A stretch of DNA of 64,000 nucleotides from Pseudomonas sp. 10S4 (GTDB lineage: Bacteria > Pseudomonadota > Gammaproteobacteria > Pseudomonadales > Pseudomonadaceae), in assembly GCF_034344865.1 (NCBI RefSeq), contig NZ_CP133774.1, forward strand, positions 1,302,001 to 1,366,000, in the 5' to 3' direction. The translations under genes and the position numbers were made by a program. Below the pieces are notes generated by a model. The model saw only the letters and a list, made by a program, of their open reading frames with translations, ran no database searches and had not been told where the DNA came from. Shown piece by piece: positions 39,757 through 49,761 of the stretch. Each line of letters opens with the position of its first letter. The stretch's first letter is position 1.

Positions 39757-41187
39757 ATGAGTGCCGACATCGCCTACCTGCAGAACCTACAGCAGCCTTT
39801 GGACGAACTCCAAACACTGTTTGATGCGCAACGGGCCGCTTACGCCGCCAACCCGATGCCGCCCGCCGCCCAACGCCAGCAATGGCTCAAGGCTTTGCGG
39901 GATCTGCTGAGCGATGAACGTCAGGCCTTGATCGACGCCATCAGCCAGGATTTCAGCCACCGCAGCGCCGATGAAACCCTGCTCGCCGAGCTGATGCCGA
40001 GCCTGCACGGCATTCATTACGCCAGCCAACACCTCAAGGGCTGGATGAAACCGTCGCGGCGCAAGGTCGGCATCGCTTTTCAACCCGCTTCAGCCAAAGT
40101 CGTTTATCAGCCGCTCGGCGTTGTCGGTGTGATCGTGCCGTGGAACTACCCGCTGTATCTGGCCATCGGCCCTCTGGTGGGTGCGTTGTCGGCGGGTAAT
40201 CGGGTGATGCTCAAACTCAGCGAGTCCACGCCGGCTACGGGTTTACTGCTCAAGGAGTTGCTCGGCCGGGTGTTTCCACAAGACCTGGTCTGCGTGGTGC
40301 TGGGCGAGGCTGATATCGGTGTCGCGTTCTCCCGACTGCGTTTTGATCACTTGCTGTTTACCGGCGCCACCAGCATCGGCAAACACGTCATGCGCGCAGC
40401 GGCCGAGAACCTGACCCCGGTGACACTCGAACTGGGTGGCAAGTCCCCGGCCATCGTCTCTCGCGACGTGCCACTCAAGGACGCTGCCGAACGCATCGCT
40501 TTCGGTAAAACCCTCAACGCAGGGCAAACCTGCGTGGCGCCGGACTACGTGCTGGTGCCCGAGGATCGTGTCGGATCTTTCGTCGAAGCCTATCGCCAAG
40601 CGGTTCGCGGGTTTTATCCGACCCTGGTCGACAACCCGGATTACACCGCCATCATCAATGACCGACAGCTGGCGCGGCTTAACGGCTACCTCAGCGACGC
40701 CACCAGCAAGGGCGCGCTGTTGATTCCGCTGTTCGACCAGGGCCAGGGCCGACGCATGGGCCACAGCCTGTTACTCAATGTCAGCGACGACATGACGGTA
40801 ATGCAGGACGAAATCTTCGGCCCGGTGCTGCCTATCGTGCCGTACACCGACCTGAATCAGGCATTTGCCTACATCAATCAACGGCCTCGTCCGCTGGCGC
40901 TGTACTACTTCGGCTACGACAAGCGCGAGCAGAATCGCGTGCTTCACGAAACCCATTCCGGCGGCGTGTGCCTGAACGACACGCTGCTGCACGTCGCCCA
41001 GGACGACATGCCGTTCGGTGGCATCGGCGCCTCGGGCATGGGCCATTACCACGGTCACGAAGGTTTCCTGACCTTCAGCAAGGCCAAGGGTGTGCTGATC
41101 AAACAGCGGTTCAACGCGGCGAAGTTGATTTATCCGCCGTATGGCAAAGCTATTCAGAAACTGATTCAGAAGCTGTTTATCCGCTAA
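39757..41187 (+). CDS. calB: Coniferyl aldehyde dehydrogenase
   Basis: The 476-residue ALDH-superfamily enzyme would oxidise coniferyl aldehyde to ferulate or act on other aldehydes. The NAD fold includes IVPWNYPLYLAIGPLVGALSAGN and TGATSIGKHVMRAA. The catalytic Glu is in TLELGGKSPAIV and the catalytic Cys in NAGQTCVAPDY. The C-terminal FGGIGASGMGHYHGHEGFLTF fits the CALDH subfamily, whose members lack the last stretch of longer ALDHs. It is followed 28 nt later by the Tat/GMC pair. Confidence 0.9.
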   Translation: MSADIAYLQNLQQPLDELQTLFDAQRAAYAANPMPPAAQRQQWLKALRDLLSDERQALIDAISQDFSHRSADETLLAELMPSLHGIHYASQHLKGWMKPSRRKVGIAFQPASAKVVYQPLGVVGVIVPWNYPLYLAIGPLVGALSAGNRVMLKLSESTPATGLLLKELLGRVFPQDLVCVVLGEADIGVAFSRLRFDHLLFTGATSIGKHVMRAAAENLTPVTLELGGKSPAIVSRDVPLKDAAERIAFGKTLNAGQTCVAPDYVLVPEDRVGSFVEAYRQAVRGFYPTLVDNPDYTAIINDRQLARLNGYLSDATSKGALLIPLFDQGQGRRMGHSLLLNVSDDMTVMQDEIFGPVLPIVPYTDLNQAFAYINQRPRPLALYYFGYDKREQNRVLHETHSGGVCLNDTLLHVAQDDMPFGGIGASGMGHYHGHEGFLTFSKAKGVLIKQRFNAAKLIYPPYGKAIQKLIQKLFIR

Positions 41188-41215
41188 TAACCCTCACCGC
41201 CGGGTAATAACAATA

Positions 41216-41761
41216 ATGAGCCCAAGCCTGTCCGATACACCCGCGCTGTCACGGCGCGGCCTGCTGAAATTCAGCCTGGGCGCCAGCGCCTTTCTCGCCA
41301 CCGCCGGGCTGGGGGCCAGCCTCAGTGGTTGCTCGTCGAGCATTCCGGCCAGCGGTTTTGCGATTTTGCGCAGCGGCGACCTGTTGTTTTTGCGAGCGCT
41401 GATCCCGGTGATGCTCGACGGCGCAGTGGCCTCAGTGAACATGCCGACGGCGGTCGACGGCACCCTGAAAAACCTGGATAGCGGCCTCAATCACCTGTCA
41501 CCGGAAATGCTCAAACTGACTCAACAGCTGTTCGATGTGCTCGGGATGGCCGTGACTCGTGGACCGCTGACCGGGATCTGGGGCAGTTGGGAAAACGCCA
41601 GTGGCGATGAGATCCGGCATTTCCTTGATCGTTGGCAGAACAGTTCGTTGAGCCTGTTGCGCATGGGGCATAGCTCGTTGCTACAACTGGTGATGATGGC
41701 GTGGTACAGCCGGAAGGAGTCCTGGGCGCATTGCGGGTATCCGGGGCCACCGACCGTTTGA
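41216..41761 (+). CDS. Small Tat-exported protein paired with GMC oxidoreductase
   Basis: The 181-residue protein starts with a twin-arginine signal (SRRGLLKFSLGASAFLATAG, about 12-31) ending at a lipobox-like LSGC. The mature part (about 35-181) is helical with no cofactor motif. It resembles in layout the small Tat subunits, such as gluconate dehydrogenase subunit 3, that carry a flavoprotein partner across the membrane. The next gene, after a REP pair, is a GMC flavoprotein without its own signal. Confidence 0.8.
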   Translation: MSPSLSDTPALSRRGLLKFSLGASAFLATAGLGASLSGCSSSIPASGFAILRSGDLLFLRALIPVMLDGAVASVNMPTAVDGTLKNLDSGLNHLSPEMLKLTQQLFDVLGMAVTRGPLTGIWGSWENASGDEIRHFLDRWQNSSLSLLRMGHSSLLQLVMMAWYSRKESWAHCGYPGPPTV

Positions 41762-41775
41762 GACCGAGGCGACCC

Positions 41776-41870
41776 CTTCGCGGGCAAGCCTCGCTCCCAC
41801 AGGGTTTGTGGCGGAGCGCCCATTTGTAAACGACTCAAACCCTGTGGGAGCGTGGCTTGCCCGCGAAGGC
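41776..41870. repeat. REP inverted pair between the Tat protein and GMC genes
   Basis: TTCGCGGGCAAGCCTCGCTCCCACAGGGTTTG faces CAAACCCTGTGGGAGCGTGGCTTGCCCGCGAA in two arms. It sits within what looks like a two-gene unit. Confidence 0.85.
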
Positions 41871-41917
41871 GCCAGCCGCCTCACGACTGAATCCAAAATA
41901 AAAAGAGAATTCTGAAC

Positions 41918-43512
41918 ATGCCCGTACCCGATCCGTTCCGCGAAGGCCTGGCCCGTGGCTGGAAAACCTACAACGGCGCGCAATTGACCCAGGACCTGAC
42001 CCTGGAAGCCGACGTGGCAATCATCGGCAGCGGTGCCGGTGGAGGCACCACCGCCGAAATCCTCAGCGCCGCTGGCTACAAGGTGTTGCTGATCGAAGAA
42101 GGCCCGCTCAAGACCAGCAGCGACTTCAAGATGCTCGAAGACCAGGCCTACGCCAGCCTCTATCAGGAAGGCATCGGTCGCATGAGCAAGGATGGCGCGA
42201 TCACCATCTTGCAAGGCCGGGCGGTGGGCGGCACCACGCTGATCAACTGGACCTCAAGCTTCCGCACGCCGGACCCGACCCTCGAACACTGGGCCAAGGA
42301 GCACAACGTCAAAGGCCACAGCCCGACCGAGATGGCGCCGTGGTTCGAAAAATGGAACAACGCCTGGGCGTCGCGCCGTGGATGATTCCGCCCAACGCCA
42401 ACAACGACGTGATCCGCAAAGGCTGCGAGCAACTCGGCTATAGCTGGCACGTGATCCCGCGCAATGTGCGCGGCTGCTGGAACCTCGGCTACTGCGGCAT
42501 GGGCTGCCCGACCAACGCCAAGCAATCAATGATGGTGACGACCATTCCGGCGACCCTGGAAAAGGGCGGCGAACTGCTCTACCTGGCCCGTGCCGAGAAG
42601 CTGTCGATCAAGGATGGCAAGGTCACCGGCCTCAATTGCGTGGCCATGGACGATCGCTGCGTCGCACCGACCGGACGCACCATCACGGTCAAGGCCCGGC
42701 ACTACGTGCTGGCCGGCGGCGGGATCAACAGCCCGGCGTTGCTGTTGCGTTCCGACGCACCCGACCCGCACAAACGGCTGGGCACCCGGACGTTCCTGCA
42801 TTTGGTGAACATGTCCGCCGGGCTGTTCGACGAGGTGATCAACCCGTTCTACGGTGCGCCGCAGTCGATCTATTCCGACCATTTCCAATGGCAGGACGGC
42901 ACCACCGGCAAAATGTCCTACAAGCTCGAAGTACCGCCGCTGCAACCGGCCTTGGCCGCGACTCTGCTGGGCGGCTTTGGCAAAGAAAACTCACAACACA
43001 TGGAAAACCTGCCCCACACCCACGCCATGCTGGCGTTGCTGCGCGACGGCTTCCACCCGGACAGTCCCGGGGGCAGCGTCGAGTTGCGCGGCGATGGCAC
43101 GCCGGTCCTCGACTACCAGGTTTCACCCTACGCCTGGGACGGCTTGCGCCGTGCGTTCCATAGCATGGCCGAGATCCAGTTCGCCGGTGGCGCCAAAGCG
43201 GTGATGCCGATGCACGCCGATGCGCGCTACGTGAAAACCCTCGCCGAGGCCCGATCCTTGATCGATGGCCTGAGCCTTGAGCTGTACCGCACACGCCTGG
43301 GCAGTGCTCACGTGATGGGCGGTTGTGCGATGGGCGAAGACCCGAAAAACGCGGTGACCGACAGCCTTGGCCGCCATCATCAGATCAGCAATCTGTCTAT
43401 CCACGACGGATCGCTATTCCCCACCAGCATTGGCGCAAACCCACAATTGTCGGTCTACGGGCTGACGGCGCAACTGGCGACTTCCCTGGCCGAACGCCTG
43501 AAAAACCCATGA
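41918..43512 (+). pseudogene. GMC-family FAD-dependent oxidoreductase, broken by a 1-base deletion
   Basis: This flavoprotein dehydrogenase (PA0364 position) has the FAD loop VAIIGSGAGGGTTAEILSA (about 31-49) and the C-terminal GMC region with VMGGCAMGEDP and DGSLFPTSIGANPQLS. The frame breaks at AAAAA (42348-42352). Reading six A gives PWFEKMEQRLGVAPWMIPPN and joins both halves into 531 residues. It has no signal peptide. Together with the Tat protein upstream it may form an exported alcohol or aldehyde dehydrogenase, and the neighbouring coniferyl aldehyde dehydrogenase suggests aromatic alcohols (inference). Confidence 0.88.
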
Positions 43513-43540
43513 AAAACCGGAATTCTCCTATCGTCTATAG

Positions 43541-44138
<598 letters not shown>

Positions 44139-44140
44139 GA

Positions 44141-44482
<342 letters not shown>

Positions 44483-44514
44483 GCCAGATGTTTCTGTGGC
44501 GTCTTTGCGGTCCT

Positions 44515-44612
44515 CTTCGCGAGCTAGCCCGCTCCCACATGGGATCTGCTGTGCTCAGACCCACTGATTAACAACACAGATCAACTGTGGGAGCGGGCTT
44601 GCTCGCGAAGGC
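44515..44612. repeat. REP inverted pair after the ferredoxin gene
   Basis: TCTTCGCGAGCTAGCCCGCTCCCACA and TGTGGGAGCGGGCTTGCTCGCGAAG flank about 50 bp between the convergent ferredoxin gene and the small membrane-protein gene. Confidence 0.85.
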
Positions 44613-44645
44613 GTCATCAGCCATACCGAAGATGTCACCGAGACT

Positions 44646-44975
44646 TCACTCGCGCTCCTCAAACCCATCCCCGGTACACCCCAGGCACCGCACAAACGCG
44701 GCTTTCGCCGGATCAACCACCAGCGCCTGCCCCGCATCGCCAACACCGCCACCCAACGCGGTAAACGGCAACGACACCACAAACACACCCGCACCGATCA
44801 CTGTCGCCACCACCAATAAAGGTCGGGCAATCAGCAAGTCGCCGATCATGGCGTAGGCCGGTGGGTTCTGGATGGCGTAACGCGGATCGCCGCTGCCGCC
44901 GCTGCTCTCAGCCGCCAGCGCCGGCAGACCGGCACTCAGCAGCAAAACAACGACAAAGGTTCGAAACGAATTCAT
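44646..44975 (-). CDS. Hypothetical small membrane/secreted protein
   Basis: The 109-residue protein has a signal peptide (about 1-21, ending LPALA), a Gly/Ser-rich stretch, and one hydrophobic segment (about 53-71, [19 protein letters not shown]). It ends in a C-terminal [11 protein letters not shown] recognise similar conserved hypotheticals in Pseudomonas but no function. It lies between the ferredoxin gene and mutM; the CxxC could be a redox or metal site, without further support. Confidence 0.75.
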   Translation of the reverse strand: MNSFRTFVVVLLLSAGLPALAAESSGGSGDPRYAIQNPPAYAMIGDLLIARPLLVVATVIGAGVFVVSLPFTALGGGVGDAGQALVVDPAKAAFVRCLGCTGDGFEERE

Positions 44976-45029
44976 GGCACGGTCCTTCGGCTAGGCAGTG
45001 AGAACACTGACTATAGACCGTAGGACGTA

Positions 45030-45842
45030 TCAGCTCTGACAGCGTGGGCAAAAGACACTGGCGCGCTGCCCGAGGCGCACGTCCCGCAGCTCTGTGCCGC
45101 AGACTTTGCAGGGCTCACTGCCACGACCGTAGACGAACAGTTCCTGCTGGAAGTAGCCCGGCTGGCCGTCGCCGCCGATAAAATCGCGCAACGTAGTGCC
45201 GCCCCGCTCGATGGCATGGGCGAGGATGCGTTTGATCTCGATTGCCAGTTTCAGGTATCGCGCCCGGGAAATGCTCTTCGCTTCACGGCGCGGGTCGATG
45301 CCGGCAGCGAACAACGCTTCTGTCGCATAGATATTGCCGACACCCACCACCACCGCGTTGTCCATGATGAACGGCTTGACCGCCATGGAGCGCCCGCGAG
45401 ACTTCTGGAACAAGCGCTCGCCATCGAACAGGTCGGTCAACGGCTCCGGCCCCAGGCGAATCAGCAATTCGTGATTGAGCGGGTCCAGGCTCCAGAGCAT
45501 CGCGCCAAACCGGCGTGGGTCGGTGTAACGCAGGGCTAGGCCAGACTCGAGTTCAATATCCACATGCTCATGCTTGGCCGCCGGGGTGCCGACCTCGACC
45601 AGACGCAAATTCCCCGACATCCCCAAATGGCTGATCAGGGTGCCGACCTCGGCATTGATCAACAGGTATTTGGCGCGCCGCTCCACCAACACAATGCGCT
45701 GGCCAGACAGCCGCACATCCAGGTCTTCGGGAATTGGCCAGCGCAGACGCCGGTCGCGCACGATCACCCGGCTGACGCGCTGGCCTTCCAGGTGCGGGGC
45801 GATGCCCCGGCGGGTGGTTTCGACTTCTGGCAGTTCAGGCAT
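45030..45842 (-). CDS. mutM: MutM (Fpg), formamidopyrimidine-DNA glycosylase
   Basis: The 270-residue base-excision enzyme removes 8-oxoG and nicks the site. The invariant start [12 protein letters not shown] (the catalytic Pro is residue 2) is present. The H2TH domain includes [16 protein letters not shown]. The C-terminal zinc finger is [24 protein letters not shown] in pattern C-x2-C-x16-C-x2-C. Its stop is at 45030 and it is preceded by the HDOD gene on the same strand. Confidence 0.97.
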   Translation of the reverse strand: MPELPEVETTRRGIAPHLEGQRVSRVIVRDRRLRWPIPEDLDVRLSGQRIVLVERRAKYLLINAEVGTLISHLGMSGNLRLVEVGTPAAKHEHVDIELESGLALRYTDPRRFGAMLWSLDPLNHELLIRLGPEPLTDLFDGERLFQKSRGRSMAVKPFIMDNAVVVGVGNIYATEALFAAGIDPRREAKSISRARYLKLAIEIKRILAHAIERGGTTLRDFIGGDGQPGYFQQELFVYGRGSEPCKVCGTELRDVRLGQRASVFCPRCQS

Positions 45843-45885
45843 GGTGCTCTCGAATCAGACGCTTTGATCAGGAAAAACCGGCCCC

Positions 45886-46755
45886 TCAGTGATGAGTGCC
45901 GAGGTCACGGATCGTTTGCTTGAGGGTTTCGAAATCGTAATCCGAGAGACCGACATAATCGAGCACCAAAGGCCCGACGCTGTTCCACTCGTGGTCCTCG
46001 GACTGGTTACCCAGCACCCGATAGGACGCGCAAATGTGTTCGGCCATTTTCAGGATCGACAGCAGGTTTTTCAGCTGGCTGTTGCGCGAGGATTCATCAC
46101 TGAAGATCGCCAGCGCATTGTGGTGATTGGCGATGGCGGCGGTGATGTGTTCCGGCAAGCGCCAGGACTTGGCGGTGTAATAACCGACCACGGCGTGGTT
46201 GGTGTTGAACACCCGGTTCTCGGTGTCCACTACCCGGCATTCGACACTCGCGTTGGCGTAGGCCTCTTCCAGGGTTTTCATGTAGTCGGGGAAACGCTTG
46301 AGCATCAACGGCACGCCGCAGTCATGGAACAAGCCCAGCGCATAAGCCTCGTCGCCGGCCTGGGAGCCGATGCGCTTGGCCAGCGTCAGGCATGTCATCG
46401 CCACATCCTGAGCGGTGTCCCAGAACCGGTTCAGGGTCACGATGGTGTCGTCGTTCATCTCACCCTTGATCGACTGCGCGTTGATCAGGTTGATGATCGA
46501 ACGGCTGCCCAGCAAATTCACTGCACGCTGGATCGAAGCGATCTTGTTACTCAAGCCGTAGTAAGGCGAGTTGACGATTTTCAGCAGTGCCCCGGAGAGG
46601 CCTGGGTCCTGGGCAATCAGTTTCGCGATCACTTCCAGGTCCGGATCGGGCATGTACTGTTCCATCTGCAGATCCACCATGATCTGCGGCTGGGCCGGCA
46701 CGCTGATGCCTTGCAGGGACTGTTGAATCTGTTCGGAACTCAGCTCTTGGGACAT
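45886..46755 (-). CDS. HDOD-domain signalling protein
   Basis: The 289-residue protein is nearly all HDOD domain (about 20-215). It contains LKIVNSPYYGLSNKIASIQRAVNLLG and the degenerate HD-type elements GLFHDCGVPLM and NHAVVGYYTAKSWRLPEHI. HDOD proteins are usually signalling scaffolds without HD-phosphohydrolase activity. No receiver or GGDEF domain is attached. It lies 43 nt before mutM on the same strand. Confidence 0.88.
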   Translation of the reverse strand: MSQELSSEQIQQSLQGISVPAQPQIMVDLQMEQYMPDPDLEVIAKLIAQDPGLSGALLKIVNSPYYGLSNKIASIQRAVNLLGSRSIINLINAQSIKGEMNDDTIVTLNRFWDTAQDVAMTCLTLAKRIGSQAGDEAYALGLFHDCGVPLMLKRFPDYMKTLEEAYANASVECRVVDTENRVFNTNHAVVGYYTAKSWRLPEHITAAIANHHNALAIFSDESSRNSQLKNLLSILKMAEHICASYRVLGNQSEDHEWNSVGPLVLDYVGLSDYDFETLKQTIRDLGTHH

Positions 46756-47056
46756 AAGTACACACTCTGGGACAGGCGGGGATTCTAACCTTTAAAAAGT
46801 TGGATCCGACACATTGGCCGGCAGATCGCCGAAAATTTCATCTATTGCCCAGTCATTCCTGGGCTGATGTGCAAGCGTCTGTGGCGAGGGAGATTGCTCC
46901 CGCTGGACGGCGACGCCGGCCCAAAATCAACGACTGCTCCGCAGCCGAACGGGGGCAAGCCCCTCACCACAGGAAGCTCCCGCGCCACAGGTCTATCTGC
47001 CAAGCCGGGGCCTTGCACAACACGCTATACTCCCGCTCTTTTTCCGGAGCGACGTC
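46756..47056. other. Intergenic region between divergent HDOD and rlmI genes, with a REP-like pair
   Basis: This region contains a degenerate pair at 46879-46972 (GTGGCGAGGGAGATTGCTCCCG and GGGGCAAGCCCCTCACCAC), the same class as 5901-6003. No other gene or convincing promoter was identified. Confidence 0.65.
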
Positions 47057-48258
47057 ATGTCCCTGCCTAGCCTGCGCCTCAAAGCCAACGCCGACCGTCG
47101 CCTGCGGAACGGCCACTTGTGGGTCTATAGCAACGAAATCGATGTAGCGGCGACCCCTTTGCACGGTTTCAAGGCCGGTGACCAGGCGACTACGGCCTCG
47201 AAGCCGCCGGCGGCAAGCCGCTGGGCATCGTCGCCATGAGCCCGAACAACCTGATCTGCGCACGCCTGCTGTCGCGCGACATCAAGTTGCCATTGGACAA
47301 ATCGCTGCTGGTGCATCGCCTGAACGTCGCCCTGTCCCTGCGCGATCGCCTGTTCGACAAGCCGTTCTATCGCCTGGTCTACGGTGATTCGGACCTGTTG
47401 CCAGGCCTGGTCGTCGACCGTTTCGGCGACATCCTGGTGGTCCAGATCGCTTCGGCGACCATGGAAGCTCATAAAGAAGACGTGATCGCAGCGCTGACCC
47501 AAGTGCTCAAGCCGAGCGGCATTCTGTTCAAGAACGACTCCGCGGCCCGTGACGCCGAAGGCCTCAACCGCTACGTCGAAACCGTATTCGGCCTGGTGCC
47601 GGAATGGGTTGCGCTGGAAGAGAATGGCGTGAAGTTCGAGGCGCCTGTCATTCAAGGCCAGAAAACCGGCTGGTTCTACGACCACCGCATGAACCGCGCA
47701 CGCCTGGCGCCGTATGCCAAAGGTAAGCGCGTGCTCGACCTGTACAGCTACATCGGCGGCTGGGGCGTGCAAGCCGCCGCGTTCGGCGCCAGTGAAGTGT
47801 TCTGCGTCGACTCCTCAGCCTTCGCCCTCGACGGCGTCGAGCGCAACGCCGCGCTGAACGGCGTCGCCGAGAAAATGACCTGCGTCGAAGGCGATGTGTT
47901 TGAAGCCCTGAAAGAGCTCAAAGCCAGCGAAGAACGATTCGACGTGATCGTCGCCGACCCGCCGGCCTTCATCAAACGCAAGAAAGACATGAAGAACGGT
48001 GAAGGCGCCTACCGTCGCCTGAACGAGCAAGCCATGCGCCTGCTCAGCAAGGACGGCATCCTGATCAGCGCTTCGTGCTCGATGCACCTGCCGGAAGACG
48101 ATCTGCAGAACATCCTGCTGACCAGCGCCCGTCACCTGGACCGCAACATCCAAATGCTGGAACGTGGCGGTCAGGGCCCGGATCACCCGGTTCACCCGGC
48201 CATCGCCGAAACCCGCTACATCAAGAGCATCACCTGCCGTCTGCTGCCAAACAGCTGA
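47057..48258 (+). pseudogene. rlmI: RlmI, 23S rRNA (cytosine1962-C5)-methyltransferase, broken by a 1-base deletion
   Basis: This SAM enzyme modifies 23S rRNA. The N-terminal PUA-like part begins SLPSLRLKANADRRLRNGHL and is followed by WVYSNEID. The frame breaks at 47185-47186 (CAGGCGAC); one added G gives DYGLEAAGGKPLGIVAMSPNN and joins the main part. The main part has the SAM loop VLDLYSYIGGWGVQAAAFGA, DPPAFIKRKKD and the catalytic cysteine region SASCSMHLP. The corrected length is about 400 residues. A hairpin terminator follows at 48273. Confidence 0.9.
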
Positions 48259-48272
48259 TTACGCGGGTTTGA

Positions 48273-48304
48273 CGGGGAGCCAACAGGCTCCCCGCTTGCT
48301 TTAT
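48273..48304 (+). terminator. Terminator after rlmI
   Basis: CGGGGAGCC (48273-48281), loop AACA and GGCTCCCCG (48286-48294) form a perfect 9-bp stem, followed by CTTGCTTTAT. The T-tract is modest. It separates rlmI from the AT-rich cluster leader. Confidence 0.75.
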
Positions 48305-48458
48305 CCCCCTGAAATTTTTCTATTTCTTACACTTGTCGTCCTACTGACGTGCAGGAAGTTTCCCTGCATCTTTTATTCTAAAGAATAAGACTACAAGCCT
48401 TTTCAAGTTCAAAGATAGCTCCCACAAAATTTCTGGAAGTTTCCTACCGATATTCCCC

Positions 48459-48486
48459 TTGATAAGAACTCATTACAAACTATGAT
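48459..48486 (+). promoter_or_regulatory. Predicted sigma70 promoter of the 23-codon peptide gene
   Basis: TTGATA (48459-48464), a 16-bp spacer and TATGAT (48481-48486) each match consensus at 5 of 6 positions. The start of transcription would be near 48493. A 7-bp hairpin (TGTCACC/ACGA/GGTGGCA, 48492-48509) would then sit at the very 5' end of the message. Upstream DNA is AT-rich, and GCAGG/CCTGC at about 48351-48370 could be a further site. Confidence 0.65.
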
Positions 48487-48538
48487 TGAGTTGTCACCAC
48501 GAGGTGGCACTCACTATCACTTACATGGAGTTAAAAAC

Positions 48539-48610
48539 ATGAAAGCAATTACTCTGGAAACCAACAAAATCGCTAACCTGGCTTTTCTGGTCGCCCCTAA
48601 AGCCCGTTAA
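48539..48610 (+). CDS. 23-residue peptide, candidate precursor or auxiliary peptide of the adjacent oxidative cluster
   Basis: The ATG at 48539 has GGAG 8 nt upstream and opens 23 codons ending in TAA at 48610. The peptide runs MKAITLETNKIA (1-12), NLAFLV (13-18) and APKAR (19-23). It has no Cys or Ser and only Thr5 and Thr8, so classical thiazole/oxazole chemistry has few substrates. The codons are ordinary for the host. A good promoter lies upstream and a hairpin terminator directly downstream, then SagB-type, AurF-type and MFS genes. That layout is typical of a RiPP precursor made in excess over its enzymes. It could instead be a regulatory leader peptide, but there is no run of any one codon. 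I do not recognise the sequence. Confidence 0.6.
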   Translation: MKAITLETNKIANLAFLVAPKAR

Positions 48611-48619
48611 GTAAGCGAG

Positions 48620-48650
48620 ACGCTGGGGAGTGCCGGCTACCCAGCGTTTT
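48620..48650 (+). terminator. Hairpin terminator/attenuator between peptide gene and sagB-like gene
   Basis: ACGCTGGG (48620-48627) pairs perfectly with CCCAGCGT (48640-48647) around a 12-nt loop and runs into TTTT (48647-48650). The U-tract is short, so partial read-through into the downstream genes is plausible. It sits 9 nt after the peptide stop and 32 nt before the next ATG. Confidence 0.68.
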
Positions 48651-48681
48651 CCATGGCTCAGCCCAGAGTGAAACGCCCATC

Positions 48682-49761
48682 ATGCATATAAACCCTGATT
48701 TATTCATATTGCCCCGTACACCCGGCCAAATAGTCTGGGACTACAGGCAACACAAGCAATTTGAACTCAGCCTGGAATATTCAACCCGACTCGCACAACT
48801 TATCGACAACCCTGAAGCATTCGATAACAACAACACAATAGACATTCAATTCCTGAACACCGGAATACTGACAACTGCAAAACAAGACACTACCGAATGG
48901 GGCTGGGATGAACTATCAAAGATATTTCATATCGGCACCAAGAATATACCTTGCGAACATGTCCCACAGAATATCCATGAATGGTCGAGACACTATCTGG
49001 ACCATTGCAATGAAGTATTGGCCGCCAGCACACCGGGTTCCGAACTCACGCACCGCCCGGCCAGCGAACTGATTACCCTGCCTGCCCCCTCGGGACTGCC
49101 GGTCGATAGCCTGGCCAATGCCCTGGTCAGCCGTAAGACCTGCCGTTCTTTCACCGGCGAAGCCATGTCCCTCGGCGACATCAGTACCTTGCTTTACTTG
49201 TCCCTCGGGTACCTTAAAGAGCGCGAAGACGCTATCGATGAAACGGTCGCCGAAGGCCTGGGTGCCCGGCGCAGCAGCCCTTCGGGTGGCGGGTTGAATG
49301 CCTGCGAAGGTTTTCTTCATGTGCAAAACGTCGATGGCCTGGAGCCCGGGGTCTACGCCTACCATCCGGCCGATCATGCGCTGAGCTTCGTCAATACACT
49401 TCCAGGCTCGCCTCTTGGACAGCTCCTGTGTGGGCAACACTTCATCAACAACCTGCCCGCCGGCCTGTTCATCAGCGCGCGCTTCGACAAGTTGTGGTGG
49501 AAGTATCAACACTCCCGGGCCTACCGGATGGCTTACGTAGAGGCGGGTCATATTTCCCAGACCTTCCAACTGGTGGCCACTGCACTGGGTTTGAGCACCT
49601 GGCTTACCGGGGCGCTGACTGATGATCAGGTCGAAAAGCTGCTGGGGCTCGAAGACAGCGCAGAGCAACCGTTGTTTTTTGTCGGCTGCGGCCAGAGCGA
49701 CGGGCAAGTGATGTGCAAGGAGCTGAAAGCGCTGCTGGACAATCAAGGCCCGCTGCAATGA
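48682..49761 (+). CDS. SagB/ThcOx-family FMN-dependent dehydrogenase
   Basis: The 359-residue protein has a SagB-type nitroreductase fold in its C-terminal part. FMN-contact motifs are RKTCRSFTG (151-159), the RRSSPSGGGLNACE segment (196-209) and YVEAGHISQTFQLVATALGL (285-304). Family members oxidise azolines to azoles or dehydrogenate peptides and small molecules. The N-terminal 120 residues (GQIVWDYRQHKQFELSLEYS at 15-34) form a separate domain that may bind the substrate. No YcaO cyclodehydratase gene is nearby. DNA for residues 1 to about 110 is much AT-richer than the rest. Its TGA overlaps the next ATG (ATGA). Confidence 0.85.
   Translation: MHINPDLFILPRTPGQIVWDYRQHKQFELSLEYSTRLAQLIDNPEAFDNNNTIDIQFLNTGILTTAKQDTTEWGWDELSKIFHIGTKNIPCEHVPQNIHEWSRHYLDHCNEVLAASTPGSELTHRPASELITLPAPSGLPVDSLANALVSRKTCRSFTGEAMSLGDISTLLYLSLGYLKEREDAIDETVAEGLGARRSSPSGGGLNACEGFLHVQNVDGLEPGVYAYHPADHALSFVNTLPGSPLGQLLCGQHFINNLPAGLFISARFDKLWWKYQHSRAYRMAYVEAGHISQTFQLVATALGLSTWLTGALTDDQVEKLLGLEDSAEQPLFFVGCGQSDGQVMCKELKALLDNQGPLQ

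Noticed and set aside
48539-48650. Leader peptide with transcription attenuator controlling an amino-acid operon
   Set aside because: No run of a single amino-acid codon, no alternative antiterminator pairing seen, and the downstream genes are not amino-acid biosynthesis. Kept only as an alternative reading.
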